64,000 bases of DNA from Talpa occidentalis (taxonomy: Eukaryota > Chordata > Mammalia > Eulipotyphla > Talpidae), in contig NW_023603184.1 of assembly GCF_014898055.3 (NCBI RefSeq), positions 149,238,149-149,302,148 on the forward strand. Direction: 5' to 3'. A program made the position numbers and the translations under genes. This document shows, piece by piece, positions 37,501 through 47,553 of the stretch. Position 1 is the first letter of the stretch. Every line of letters begins with the position of its first letter. The notes beneath the pieces were generated by a model. The model saw only the letters and a list, made by a program, of their open reading frames with translations. It searched no databases and had not been told where the DNA came from.

Positions 37501-38214
37501 TATGGGGAGGAGACTCGAGGAGGTTGCTAAGAGAAAGCAAATCCTTGCAACTTACATTCATTCGGAAGGAGAAAGAGGCGCAGCAGCTGACCGGGTAGGA
37601 ACCTCTAGGGAGGCGCGGTCACGTGGCTGTGCTCCGTCGGGAAGGGGCGGCCGGACTCTGCCCTGCCCTGGGCACCCCACCCGCTCTGGGCTCCTGACCC
37701 CTCCAGTCCACGGTTCCCACTCGCGTGTGCGGGGCTTCAGGAGCTTTTGCCCGCCTGCTCAGTTTTGCTCCTGGGTCTTTTTCTAGTAAACAGTGCAGGA
37801 TGAGCAAGTGACTTGCCTGGGGGCCTCGGTGGTGTCACAGGGGGTGTGGCAGGGACTCTGAGGTCCCTCCGTGACATGGATTCTGTGACCCTGAAACTGA
37901 AGCTGCAGGCTTCCAACTGCAGAGCAGTGTTGCCTGCAGATGGGAAGGCATCCTGAGAAACGTGTAGTTAGGTGGTTCTCTTGTTGTGCAAATGTCATGG
38001 AGTTAATTACACAAACTTGGTGTCACAGCCTGTGACACACCCTAGGTTACAAAGTACAGGCATAGGATACCATACACGTGGTCCACAGCTGACTGAAGTG
38101 TCTGCCAATACGTGGCTGTATTTGTCTCCAGCACAATCTTAGGAGCTATAACCTGGCCTGGAAGCAGACTGAAATTATCAGAACTGAGACCCTTCCTGCC
38201 ATGCTATTAAAAGG
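37501..38214. other. Intergenic unique DNA
   Basis: No gene or clear repeat seen. Confidence 0.5.
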
Positions 38215-38397
38215 ATTTGCCTGGCCCAGCAACCCCACGTCTAGGTATGCACTCAAAAGCACTCAGGGCAGGATCCCCAAAGGACATGTGTAGACTCACG
38301 TTCTCAGGAGTGTTATGCACAATGGCCACAAGGTGAAAGCAAGCCAGGGTCTGTCCATGGATGAAAGGATAAACACGTCATGTATGTGTGTGTGTGG

Positions 38398-38429
<32 letters not shown>

Positions 38430-38640
38430 GAATATATGCTAATGAATATTCATATATATGAATACTATACAGCCTTAAAAAAGGAGATGCTGACACGTGC
38501 TACAAAATGGGTAAACCTCAAGAACATGATAATAAGTTGAAATAAGCCAGACCTAAAAAGACAAATGTTTCCCAATAGCATTTGTGATGTGACCAGAAAT
38601 AGCCAAATTCATGGATAGAAGCAGAACGGCAAAAATAAGC
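38215..38640 (+). mobile_element. Outer L1, left part (interrupted by another L1)
   Basis: CCCAGCAACCCCACGTCTAG, the 'ATCCCCAAAGGACATGTG' region, AATGGCCACAAGGTGAAAGC, GCCTTAAAAAAGGAGATGCT, GACACGTGCTACAAAATGGG and AGCCAAATTCATGGATAGAA follow an L1 3' region of the type with 'attcagccttaaaaaggaag...caaattcatagagacagaaag'. A (TG)n(TA)n tract at 38381-38429 has expanded inside it. The matching end of this element reappears at 39665-39843. Confidence 0.8.
38381..38429 (+). repeat. (TG)n(TA)n microsatellite
   Basis: TGTATGTGTGTGTGTGGGTG followed by thirteen TA units (38403-38429), inside the outer L1 and replacing the 'tggtatatacatacaatgg' region of the L1 consensus, from which it probably grew. 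Confidence 0.9.
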
Positions 38641-39660
38641 CAATGGGAGCACTAAAAATCTTCTACAAAGTCCAAAAACCTGTCATTGAAATGAAAAGAC
38701 ACCTTCTGAGTGTACAGGTATGAGTATACCACATACGTGCAACAAGGGGCTAATAACCAAGGCCTGCAAAGTACTCACACAACTAAACTAAAAAGAAAAA
38801 ATTAACCCAATAAAAAAATGTGCAGAATAGCTAAACAATCACTTCTCTGAAGAAGACCCAGAGATGGCCAACAGGCTCAACCACCACTTACCTTCAGGGA
38901 AATGCAATTCAAAGCCACAGTGAGATATCCGTTCACACCTGAGAATGGCCCAGCTCACAAAGACCAGAGACAACACGTGCTGGTGAGAGTGTGGAGAAAA
39001 CAGAACCACCTGCGCTATGGGTGGGGATGTAGACTGGCCCAGTCTCTGTGGAAAACATAATATTTGGAGGTCTCTCAAAATATTAAAACCAGGCCCACCA
39101 TATGACCCAGCAAGCCCACTCCTAGGTGCCAACCCGAAAATACAAAAGCCATGATTCCAAGGGCTAGCTGCCCTCCTATGTTCACCGCAGCTCTATTCGT
39201 ATTAGCCAAGTTAAGGAACAGCCTGAGTGCCCACGGACAGTTGAGTGGGTTAAGAAGATGTGGTGCACATACACAATGGAATAGACTCAGCCGTGAAAAG
39301 ATGGAATCTTGCCATTTGCGAGAATGAAGGTTGGAACTAGAGGGGGTGATGCTAAGTGAAATAAGTCAGGAGAAAGACAAACACCAGCTGGTTCACTCAT
39401 GTGGAATATAGAAGAACAAAGCAAAGGAACAGAGAAAACTAAATCCCAGCAAACGTAGAAATTGAGGCCACTGGAGGGGATGTGGGGGTGGGGAGTAAGG
39501 GGGAGGGGCCTAATGGATTATGTTGGTGGATTATGGGTGGTTTGCTGGTAGATGTGGTGTGATAACATATATCTGAAAACATGACAACCTGTGCCCTTAA
39601 ATCACATGCAGCGCTGTAAACCACCATTCCCTCTATACAAATAAAACACTAAGAGTGTAG
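38641..39660 (+). mobile_element. Inner L1, ORF2 end plus 3' UTR, nested in an older L1
   Basis: AAAATGTGCAGAATAGCTAA, ATGGCCAACAGGCTCAACCA, GGGAAATGCAATTCAAAGCC, GAGATATCCGTTCACACCTG and CATATGACCCAGCAAGCCCA follow the end of L1 ORF2; GGTGATGCTAAGTGAAATAA and a G-rich 3' UTR follow; the end is ACAAATAAAACAC. The frame is broken by stops and small deletions. A clean target-site duplication was not found. Related in its 3' UTR to the fragment at 42340-42590. Confidence 0.85.
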
Positions 39661-39664
39661 AAGG

Positions 39665-39843
39665 TTAGATGCAGAGGCTGGCAGTGGAGAGTGGGTCCAC
39701 TGTTTATTTTGCAAGATGAAAAGCGTTTTGGAGATTGGAAGCTCATTAGTGTAAATACACCTAATAATGCTGAACTGTATGTTTGAAAATGGCTAAGATG
39801 GTACATGTTACTTTATGTGTATTTTCCACGATTAAAAAAAAAA
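39665..39843 (+). mobile_element. Outer L1, right part (3' terminus)
   Basis: ATTTTGCAAGATGAAAAGCG, TTTTGGAGATTGGAAGCT, GCTGAACTGTATGTTTGAAA and ATGGCTAAGATGGTACATG, then TTTTCCACGATTAAAAAAAA match the terminal part of the same L1 type as 38215-38640 and end in an A tail. The order shows one L1 split by a later L1. Confidence 0.85.
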
Positions 39844-40285
39844 TGATCTAGAAGACCCTAGGCCTCTGCTGGGCCAGAACCCTGTCTTGCCTGCTCAGGC
39901 CTGTTCTTCAGGCAAGAAGGACATCATGATCTTGAGTGGGAAGACATTTATGCCTTTAAATTCACTAAACTTTAATGGAAATGTAGTACATCCTCCCCTC
40001 GTAACTACAAACGACAAAGCACAGAAGTGTTAACAGTGTCTGAGACTGTCACCAAGAAAAATCAGGTATTTCCCTATCAACTCCAAATACCATGATGTCT
40101 CAGAATATTGTTTGGGTGTTTCCATAATTCCAGAGATGACAGGGGATTAGCAGACAGACCAGTGTGTCTTCCTGATCAATAACTTAATAAAGAAGCACAC
40201 AGGTTCCTACATCACAAACTGTTAAATGTCTTGGAAATTGTATTTCAATAGGACAAATTTCCTGCATAATTCCCTGTATATTTTT
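39844..40285. other. Intergenic DNA
   Basis: No gene or assigned repeat. Confidence 0.5.
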
Positions 40286-40303
40286 GGAACACACTTTTTA
40301 AAA

Positions 40304-40573
40304 TTTTTTTTTGAGATTTATTTACTTATGCACACAAGAACAGGGGTACAGGCCAGAGGTGCGGGCAGTGAGAGGACTCACCAGAGACAGAGTGGGGAGC
40401 AGAACAGGCAGACTGACTGAAATACACTGCTGAGGGGAGCAGCAGGCAAGACAGGAGAGGTCTACTGTGCCATGTGGGCATCTCCCTGGCCAGGGATCAA
40501 GCTCATACTGCAGTGGCTGTGTTTAGCTTCATAGGTTGCATCTTAACCCCTTGTGCCACCAGGGAGGCCCCGT
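40304..40573 (-). mobile_element. tRNA-derived SINE, copy 4 (antisense)
   Basis: Minus strand: GGGGCCTCCCTGGTGGCACA head, decayed boxes (TGGCACAAGGG; GCTTGATCCC), the body motif CTGCTCCCCTCAGCAGTG, then CACTCTGTCTCTGGTGAGTC and an AAATAAATC tail. GGAACACACTTTTTAAAA (40286-40303) and GGAACACATTTTAAAAC (40574-40590) are the diverged target-site duplication. Confidence 0.9.
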
Positions 40574-40590
40574 GGAACACATTTTAAAAC

Positions 40591-42339
40591 ATCAGATTTT
40601 AGAGGAAAAACCCCCACAGTGCTTGAGTTTTCCACAAACAAGCCGGTGTTTGGTTAGTCTGTCGTGCAGGGTGGGCCGTTATCCTGCCTATGACACAGTG
40701 ATAAAGACTAGCTGCTGACCAGTGACCACTTTTTGTTTACTAGTTGGGGTTGCCAAGCATAGCAGCAGCTGTATTTGAACCTACATGTAACTGCAAGTGT
40801 TTTCAAAGGACACAGAGGTGTCCAGCAGCCTGGGCCCCATACCCCGGCCAGGCAGTCAGTCGGACCTCTGAGCTAGTCTGTGTGACCGGGAACCTGCCCA
40901 CCACTCTCCTACCCCTGACGGGGTGCCCCAGCACCCCACAGACCCCCCCTGCAAAGTGATGGACAAGAGAGGCGCAGGGAAAGCAGGTACAGGCTCTGCC
41001 TTTCCGTCCCTGGCCCGCCCCCTGCCAGGTCAGCCTCGCTGACCCCTTCCCGACGTGCGAGGAAACAGGAGCAGTAGTGACTGAAATTCAGAGCAAGCGC
41101 ACTTAAAGATTTTCACGTCTGTTGGACATCCTTAAAATTGATTTAATGGATTAATGGGCTGTGGATGGGTTTTACCAAGACTTTCGAAATCCCTCTGAAA
41201 ATACAGACGATTCCTACATGAAATAGAAGTTTTGTTCTTCCAATGTCACTAAAATGAGGGGATGTTTCTTAATTACTCTTAGAAAGCTCTTGGCCTCACA
41301 GAAGGCAGGACTAGGTGATCAGGGCTCGGGATAGATGGGCAGATTAAACCGGAACCCTGGACGTTACTTTTCTGGAAAGTTCCTGGACCTGGAGCTTCTC
41401 CTTCAGGATGCTCCTTCCTCCAGGACCAGTCGCTTCTCTCTTCATGGTCGCAGCTCTCGAATGGTTGGGAAGGAATCTGCCCCACACCACAACACGTTAG
41501 GATACCCCCACTCCTAAAGCCCAGCCCCTTCCCTCCCTCCTGAAAGTCCTTCACCTTATTCTCCCAGGTGAAGGAGTAATAGTGACTCACAGTGACTTCT
41601 GTGGGTCACGATTCTTTAATATATTGAGAAATCAGTTCTGTAAACAAGTGGCATAGAGCAGAGGACACCGGAACATGGCCATCGGAGGGGGTGCTGATTA
41701 AGGACAGTGGCTGTGAAGTCCTGTTGCGCAGCGAGGCGGGAGACGGCCAGGGTACGGCAGAGCCCTCACCCGCAGGCCTGTGTTCTGACTCCTGGGACCA
41801 TGCGGCTTACCTTACCTGGCAAAGGGGACTCGAGCCTGCACATGGAATTAACCCTAATCAGAGACCTCGAAATGGGGAGATCGTCCTGGATTTCCCACTT
41901 GGCTCCGGTGAAGTCGCTGGAGTTCTGAAAGTGGAGGAGGAGACAAAGGAGGGTCAGAGTGATGTGAGGTTATGTCAGAAAACTCAATTCCCTTTCCTGG
42001 CTGTGAAACGATGCAGGAAGGGGCAGTGAGCCAAGGGGTGCAGGAGCCTCAGGGAGCTGCAGGGGCCAGGGGAAGGATCTCACCAGAGTCGCTGGACAGG
42101 AATGTGGCGCAGACGCCTTGGTTTTAGCCTGGTGAGTGCCCCGACCAACTCCCCACTCACAGCAGCAGTGGACAGCACATTTGTCCTGTGGAGGCCAAGA
42201 CGAAAGCTAGCAACACTGTTTCAGAAGATGCAATGGCCCTCAGGGAGAGCTGCCAGGAGAGGGCTGGCAGAGCGGGAAGGATGCTGCCTCCAGGGGTCCC
42301 CAGTCAGGGAAAAGGCTCCAGGATGACAGATCAAGAAGC
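40591..42339. other. Intergenic DNA
   Basis: No gene. An AT-rich unique stretch at about 41095-41280 (ATTGATTTAATGGATTAATG) could be a conserved noncoding element. Confidence 0.45.
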
Positions 42340-42590
42340 AAACATGGCAGAACGTAGAGGAACAAAGCAAAGGAACAGACAGACCTGGACCCAAGCAGAC
42401 CCTAGAAATGTGTCTGCAGAGGGGAGCCACAGAGGGGAGCCCAGTGGGCTGTGGACGGCGGGGCTTTGGTGACAGGTATGGTGTGGTCACAGACATCTGA
42501 GGGGACATGAACCTGTCCCCCTAAGCCATGGAAGGTGTTGTCAACCAGTGTCACTGCAACACAAAATAACACTATTAAAAAGAAATAGGC
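42340..42590 (+). mobile_element. L1 3'-UTR fragment
   Basis: Contains GAACAAAGCAAAGGAACAGA, CAGACATCTGAGGGGACATG and AACACAAAATAACACTATTA. The order and wording parallel 39410-39655 in the inner L1 ('gaacaaagcaaaggaacaga...tatctgaaaacatg...'), so it is the same L1 type, strongly 5' truncated. Confidence 0.7.
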
Positions 42591-43160
42591 CACACACACC
42601 AACTGTCACATATACCCACGAGTCACTCACGGCTCACGGGGCTCACGGACTCCTCGGCAGTAGCGCCTGCACTGTAGAAGAATCAGTCCAGGATTCAGAG
42701 CTTGAAACAATAACAGTCGCTGACTGTCTCTCAGAGGGTCTGCGGGTGAGGAACTGAGGCACGTGGCCAGGCGCTCTCACTCCACCGTGTCTGGGTCTCG
42801 CAACAAGATGGGATGCTTTGTCTCGGTGGTCACTGCAGGACCTTGTCCACATGCCACCTCTCCCGGTGGACACCCTCACACCAGAGGCGGCCTAGGTGCC
42901 TGGAAGAGGTGAGCAGGGAGGGAAGGGGAGGGAGGGGGGAGGGAGCAGGAGGAGGAGGGAGGTGCAGCAGCAGCTGTGCAGCAGAGCCCCACTTTTCAGT
43001 ACTAACCGGTCTCTAGATGGGACCGTACTGTGAAGATGCCTAACACACACCCAATAATACTCTGATAGTGTGTGATTTGTCCCAAGATAGCACCATTTGA
43101 AAATTTCAGTATGTAACGAAGCTTACATAAAACTGATTTACACACTGAAACAAAAGGCTT
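42591..43160. other. Intergenic DNA with purine tract
   Basis: No gene. A purine (G/A) tract lies at 42911-42962. Confidence 0.5.
42911..42962 (+). repeat. GGGA/GGA purine-rich tract
   Basis: Almost only G and A, built of GGGAGG and GGAGGA repeats. It can form triplex or G4 structures. Confidence 0.75.
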
Positions 43161-43172
43161 AATTTCATTTTT

Positions 43173-43430
43173 TAAAAAGTTTATTTATACAAGAACTGGG
43201 GCACAGGTCAGAGGTGCAGGAGGGTGAGAGGATTCACCAGAGACAGAGTGGGGAGCAGAACAGGCAGACAGACCAAGACACTGCTGAGGGGAGCAGCGGG
43301 TGAAACTGGAGGGTTCTGCCACGCCATGTGGGAATCTCCCTGGCCGGCTGGGAATCAAACCCGCGCTGTAGAGGCTGTGGACAGCTTCACAGTGCTGTGC
43401 TCAACCCACTGCGCCACCGGGGATGCCCCG
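43173..43430 (-). mobile_element. tRNA-derived SINE, copy 5 (antisense)
   Basis: Minus strand: GGGGCATCCCCGGTGGCGCA head, A box TGGCGCAGTGG (a full consensus match), B box GGTTTGATTCC, body with CTGCTCCCCTCAGCAGTGTC and tail ATAAATAAAC. AATTTCATTTTT occurs at 43161-43172 and 43431-43442, a perfect 12-bp target-site duplication. Confidence 0.92.
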
Positions 43431-43442
43431 AATTTCATTTTT

Positions 43443-45819
43443 GTCGACATAAAGAGATGAAATTAAAAATGAGTATATTAACATGGAAAAGATTATTTCA
43501 AAGCCTCTTCTTTTGCTGATGGAGTGGGTGTGCAAAACCAAGTTTGGGTAGCAACCCACTAACTTCTACACCATCACTGTGTTGCTTATTTTTTTTGTTT
43601 CAATTTAACTGAACTTTTCTTTTTAATATGCTCTTTAGGACCCGGTGTTACCGTTTAAAATATTTTTTACAAAATTCAACCAGCGGTGCACGAAAGGCAG
43701 CATAAAGACTTGCAAACACAGCATTTCTATACCTTACTAAAATGGCCTCAGACCCATATAAGACAAAGACGGTCAAACACATAGACACGCCGTGATGGGC
43801 TCGAATGCTCAGTCATTCAGGTGCCCCAACCCCACGGGCCAGTCAGCGGCAATCGTCATGTCAACGTGAGGTTGCAAAGTGACTTCTATTTTAGTAAGAA
43901 GAACTCATTGTAAAGTGCTTTGATCGTGTAGTGGACGGATCGTAAAGCGGGGCTTTCTGTACTGCTTTAAAGACCCATCCTGTCTCGTGTCCTGGGCTGC
44001 CTCCTGTGACCTGGGATCTGCACATGGGTGCTGCCTCTCCATTGCGTGCCCTGGAGGAGAGGAGTGAAACTGATCTGCATTCAGCTCTTCGGTCACTTCC
44101 TCACTCTGCAAATGTGGGAGTGTTGACTGGCTGTGGTTCCCTTAGCTGTAATAATCCTGTCCTATAGGGGCTATAATCCACCCGTTACAGCTAAGAAAAC
44201 TGACGCTTACGGCGCTCTATGCTCTATGCTCCCTTCTGAACAAATCTCCAGTGGCACAGCATTTGATGTTCAGGTGCCCGTGAGGAGGCTGGGCCAATCA
44301 CCTGGGCGAGGAGTACAGGTGCAGGAATGACTTGCGCACGTGACTGAACATGGTGTGACCGACCAAGGCCAGCTCTACCTGCTGCCTGGCGACAGGACAC
44401 CACACCTGTGCCAAAGGGCCTGATGCCGTGGGTGGGGTGCTTCTCTCCCCTGGCTCTGGGCACAGATTGTAGCTGGCTGGGGCTCTGGGGATGTCAGACG
44501 AGCTGCAGAGGCCAGGATGTGCTTGCCTACTGGGGCCTGTTCTCCTGAAATTCCACCAAGAGACAGACATGACCTTCACGCCTGGCCTCGCTGGGTGGCA
44601 TGAGGAGAATGAGAGCTTCGTGGTGCAGAGGTGAACATTCCAGAAGAGCCCAGCCTCGCTCAGTGATGCCCAGGCTGCAAAACTACAAACACTGTGTGTT
44701 CTGGTCTTCACGCCAGAGTTGTTTCAACAGAGAGGAAAAAATCTGGCAGGGGCAAATTCAAGATAAAGAATCTTGTCTGAACTGCCCCTCCTCCTGGCCC
44801 CTGCTCGCCTATTCTGCCCTCATGGGTGTCTTCCCCACCTCCACCCAGAGCCCCGAGCCTTCCCAAGACCCTGGTTCTCCAAAGCACCTCACTGCCCAGC
44901 TTGCCCAAGAAGCTCCCAGTGATGACACCACAAAAAGGAACAGCTTCTGTCATGTAACAGCCCACACCCCCCACAGAAACAGCTCACACACCCCACAGAA
45001 AACTGGAGGTCCCTCCCTGAGTGTGCAGAGCAATGTAATGAAACCAGGGGAGCTCAGACAAACGGATACAGCAGCCAACACCCAGAGACACGTTGTCACA
45101 CATTGTCTAAAACACCTCTCAGAGACAAATGCTTCAGGAGGAGACAATCTTAGAGATGGTTTTAGCTCTGCAGTGATATGTGAGGGCAGCAGCGCCAGGT
45201 TGGGAGCTGGGGAGCATTTTGATGTTTAAAGTGATGGCCAAAGTCATTTCTACAGAGGCCCAGGTCACCCTGCTTTAGGGGAACACATATGCCCATGGGT
45301 GGTCACTGCACAACAACCCTGAACTCACACTTCAAATTAGAATGACCGGAGGTCCTGGGCCACCTCTTCCACCGTGTGGGTGTGGACCTGCGTCCTCTCT
45401 GCCTTCACACAGCCTCTCTCTACTCTGTGACAGGGCCAGTGTGGGGTTCAGAAATGGAGCCCTAAATCAACACAGTCTCCTTTCCATTTAGCAGGCTGTC
45501 CCCGAGATTGTCAGCACTTTTGGGAAGGCTATGGCTTGGCCACCCATGTGTCCCCGGAGCACAGTCCCCGCCTGGGAGCTAGCAGGTGGCCAGTAAGGAG
45601 GTGCTGAGTGAGTGCAGAATGATTGAAGTATCTTTGCCACTTACAGGGACAGCAGAAAGTCACTGCCGGGAGAGCTGCACTCCCAGCGAGCTCTCCATTC
45701 GCTAATCTGAGGCTCCAGGACCGTCCTGTCAAAAATGGCCAGCGTCTTGGCTGTGTCCACCCAGGATGGGTCTGTGTGATCTCCCAGTGAGTGCCCGGGG
45801 CTGGCAAAACTTTCATTTC
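43443..45819. other. Intergenic DNA upstream of AGAP1
   Basis: No gene. 43560-43790 is AT-rich and unique. 44130-44225 has a weak antisense MIR-like pattern (GTTACAGCTAAGAAAACTGA). The 209-codon frame at 44600-45229 has no recognisable domain. Confidence 0.45.
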
Positions 45820-46010
45820 AATTCAGGTCACACTTATTGGGCAGTGACTGCCTGGCGTGAGGAGGGGGGTCTTCCCTGAGGCCAGATAGCTCTTCCTTCC
45901 TTACCGTAGTGTATATTCATTGCCCCAACAATAAATATGGCCAAGCACAGTGACCAACAAGAGAATTGGTCCCTGTCTTCGTGGAAATTACAATTTAATG
46001 GGGGAGCCAT
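45820..46010 (+). repeat. Mammal-wide ancient repeat relic (L2/MIR type)
   Basis: CACACTTATTGGGCAGTGAC, TGCCTGGCGTG, then AGCACAGTGACCAACAAGAG, TTGGTCCCTGTCTTCGTGGA and AATTACAATTTAATGGGGGA recall the common repeat 'atttattgagcacctactatgtgccaggc...cagtgaacaaaacag...ccctgccctcatggagcttacattctagtggggga'. Confidence 0.55.
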
Positions 46011-46840
46011 TCACGGGACCCACCGTGTGCCACCCAGTTGGGACAGGTGCTGGAGAGAGAGTCAGGAGCAAACCCGGGGAAGTCCTGGCCCTCGGCAGCT
46101 GGTGTTCCAGGGGGGACGCAGACCTGGCGGGGTGGAGGGTCCAGGCCCGGCACAGGAGACCAGGCCGGGCTGACTTTCCCACAGCGGCTGCTGTAACCAA
46201 CAAGCACCCACCAGAGGTTCTAAAGGCACCAACGAATTATCTCCCAGCGCCGGCCCGCCACTGCCCTTTCTGGGGGCCCCAGGGCAGAACCCACTTCCCT
46301 GCCCTCCTGCCTGCTGCAGCCGCGAGCTTTGGCTCCAGGCCCACCCCGTGACACCTTCCAGGCTCTCCCCCTTTCTGACACCTCCTCCTGTCCCGCTGCT
46401 GCTGCTCCTGCTTCTGGGATGACAGGGCCCGGGACAATCCGGCTATGACCCCATCTCCGCGGCCTGGAGTCAACCAGAGCTGCGCGCGGGGCTCCGCGCA
46501 GGTGGGGCGCGGGGCGGGGGTGGGGGCGCTGGGGCCCACGCAGAGCGGGCGGCCTCGGGGTGGGGGGCTGCGCCCCCGGAGCTGGCGGCTCTTATCTTCA
46601 GCAAGGACGCCGGGGAGCGGCGGGGGGCTCCGTCTGCACTTCGGTGGCTCGCGCAGCGCGCGCCCCACCTCCGCGCCCCGCGGCCAAGTTTCTTCATCTC
46701 GGGGAGGAAACTCGCTTCTCCCGGGGAAGCTCTCGCGCCGCCCTCGTCCCGGGCACCCGCCGGCGCCGGGGCGCCCCGAGCCCGCGGGCGGGGGCGCGCC
46801 GAGGGCCGGGCGGGGCGCGGGGCGCGCGGGGGCGCGCGGG

Positions 46841-46857
46841 GGGCGGGGCGGGGGGCG
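46841..46857 (+). promoter_or_regulatory. GC-box cluster (SP/KLF)
   Basis: Two overlapping GGGGCGGGG-type boxes (GGGCGGGGCGGGGGGCGG) stand just upstream of the ZNF143-like element. They fit SP/KLF-family binding and can also form a G-quadruplex on the + strand. Similar boxes recur at 46511-46520, 46924-46937 and 46994-47014. Confidence 0.6.
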
Positions 46858-46902
46858 GCCGCGGCCTCCCGGGGCCTCCCGCGGCCGGGGCGCGCGGCGC
46901 GG

Positions 46903-46920
46903 ACTACAAGTCCCAGCAGC
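46903..46920 (+). promoter_or_regulatory. ZNF143/THAP11 (SBS-type) promoter element
   Basis: ACTACAAGTCCCAGCAGC closely matches the long ACTACAA-TCCCAGCA-type motif bound by ZNF143 and the THAP11/HCFC1 complex, an element concentrated near the start sites of CpG-island promoters. It lies about 650 bp upstream of the AGAP1 start codon, inside the island and among GC boxes. Its length makes a chance match unlikely. Binding itself is inferred. Confidence 0.75.
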
Positions 46921-47245
46921 CGCGGGGCGGGCGGGGCCTGGCGCCCTTCCCGGGAGCCGGCGCGCTGGGAAGCGCCGGGAGACGCAGCGGCGGCGGGCGG
47001 GGCGCGGGCGGGGCGGACGGGCCGGGGCTGCGCGGAGGGGCCGGGCGGCGGGCGGCGCTCGGAGCGGGCTCCGCGGCTAGCTCGGCGCCGGCGGCTCGGT
47101 CCCGGCTCGGGGCGCGCAGGCGGCGGGCGCGGGGGCCCCGGCGCGCCGGGCAGCAGAGCGCGGACCCGCGCGCGCCCCGCTCCGAGCGCGGCCACTGTCC
47201 GGGCCGGGGCGGCCCCGGGGCGCGGAGCGCGGGGCCGCGGCTTTA

Positions 47246-47272
47246 ATGGCTGCTCGGCGGGGCAGCGCCTAG
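47246..47272 (+). other. Upstream ORF 1 in AGAP1 5' leader (8 aa)
   Basis: ATG at 47246 opens an 8-codon frame (MAARRGSA) closed by TAG at 47270-47272. It has A at -3 relative to its ATG (TTAATGG; T-A at -2/-1, with T at -3), so context is only moderate, though +4 is G. It is in a different frame from the AGAP1 start. It matters only if transcription begins upstream of it. Confidence 0.4.
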
Positions 47273-47333
47273 GCGGGCAGGCGGCGGCGGCGCACAGGCC
47301 CGCGCCCGCGAGCTCCTCCGGCGGCCGCGCTCC

Positions 47334-47348
47334 ATGGGGGCCCGCTGA
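47334..47348 (+). other. Upstream ORF 2 in AGAP1 5' leader (4 aa)
   Basis: ATG GGG GCC CGC TGA: a four-codon frame with G at +4, ending 205 bp before the AGAP1 start and in a different frame. It very probably lies inside the 5' UTR because it is within about 220 bp of the coding start. Confidence 0.55.
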
Positions 47349-47388
47349 CCGCGCCGGGCCGCTCGCTCGCCGGCCGCGCGTCCCGGCC

Positions 47389-47397
47389 ATGAACTGA
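47389..47397 (+). other. Minimal upstream ORF 3 (Met-Asn-stop)
   Basis: ATG AAC TGA sits in frame with the AGAP1 start 165 bp downstream, and the preceding bases (GGCC) give a reasonable context. Its TGA is the nearest in-frame stop upstream of the coding start. The first two codons (ATG AAC) are identical to those of the real start. Very short uORFs of this kind commonly lower initiation at the main start codon; an effect here is inferred. Confidence 0.6.
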
Positions 47398-47553
47398 GCC
47401 CGGGCCGGCCCCCCGCGCCGCCCGCGCCTTTCTCCTCGCGCCTCCTCCGCCCGCCGCGGCGGGCCCGGCTCCCCGGGGGCTGCGGCGGCCCGCGGGCCCC
47501 GGGGCGCGGGGCGGCGGCGGGGGGCGCGCGGCTCCGGGCGCGGCGCCTGCACC

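Noticed and set aside
44600..45229. 209-codon frame 2.4 kb upstream of the island
   Set aside because: Composition and content are random-like; no recognisable family.
46560..47246. 228-codon + strand frame upstream of AGAP1
   Set aside because: Low-complexity Gly/Arg/Ala translation in the promoter/5' UTR with no homology; the real start and frame are different.
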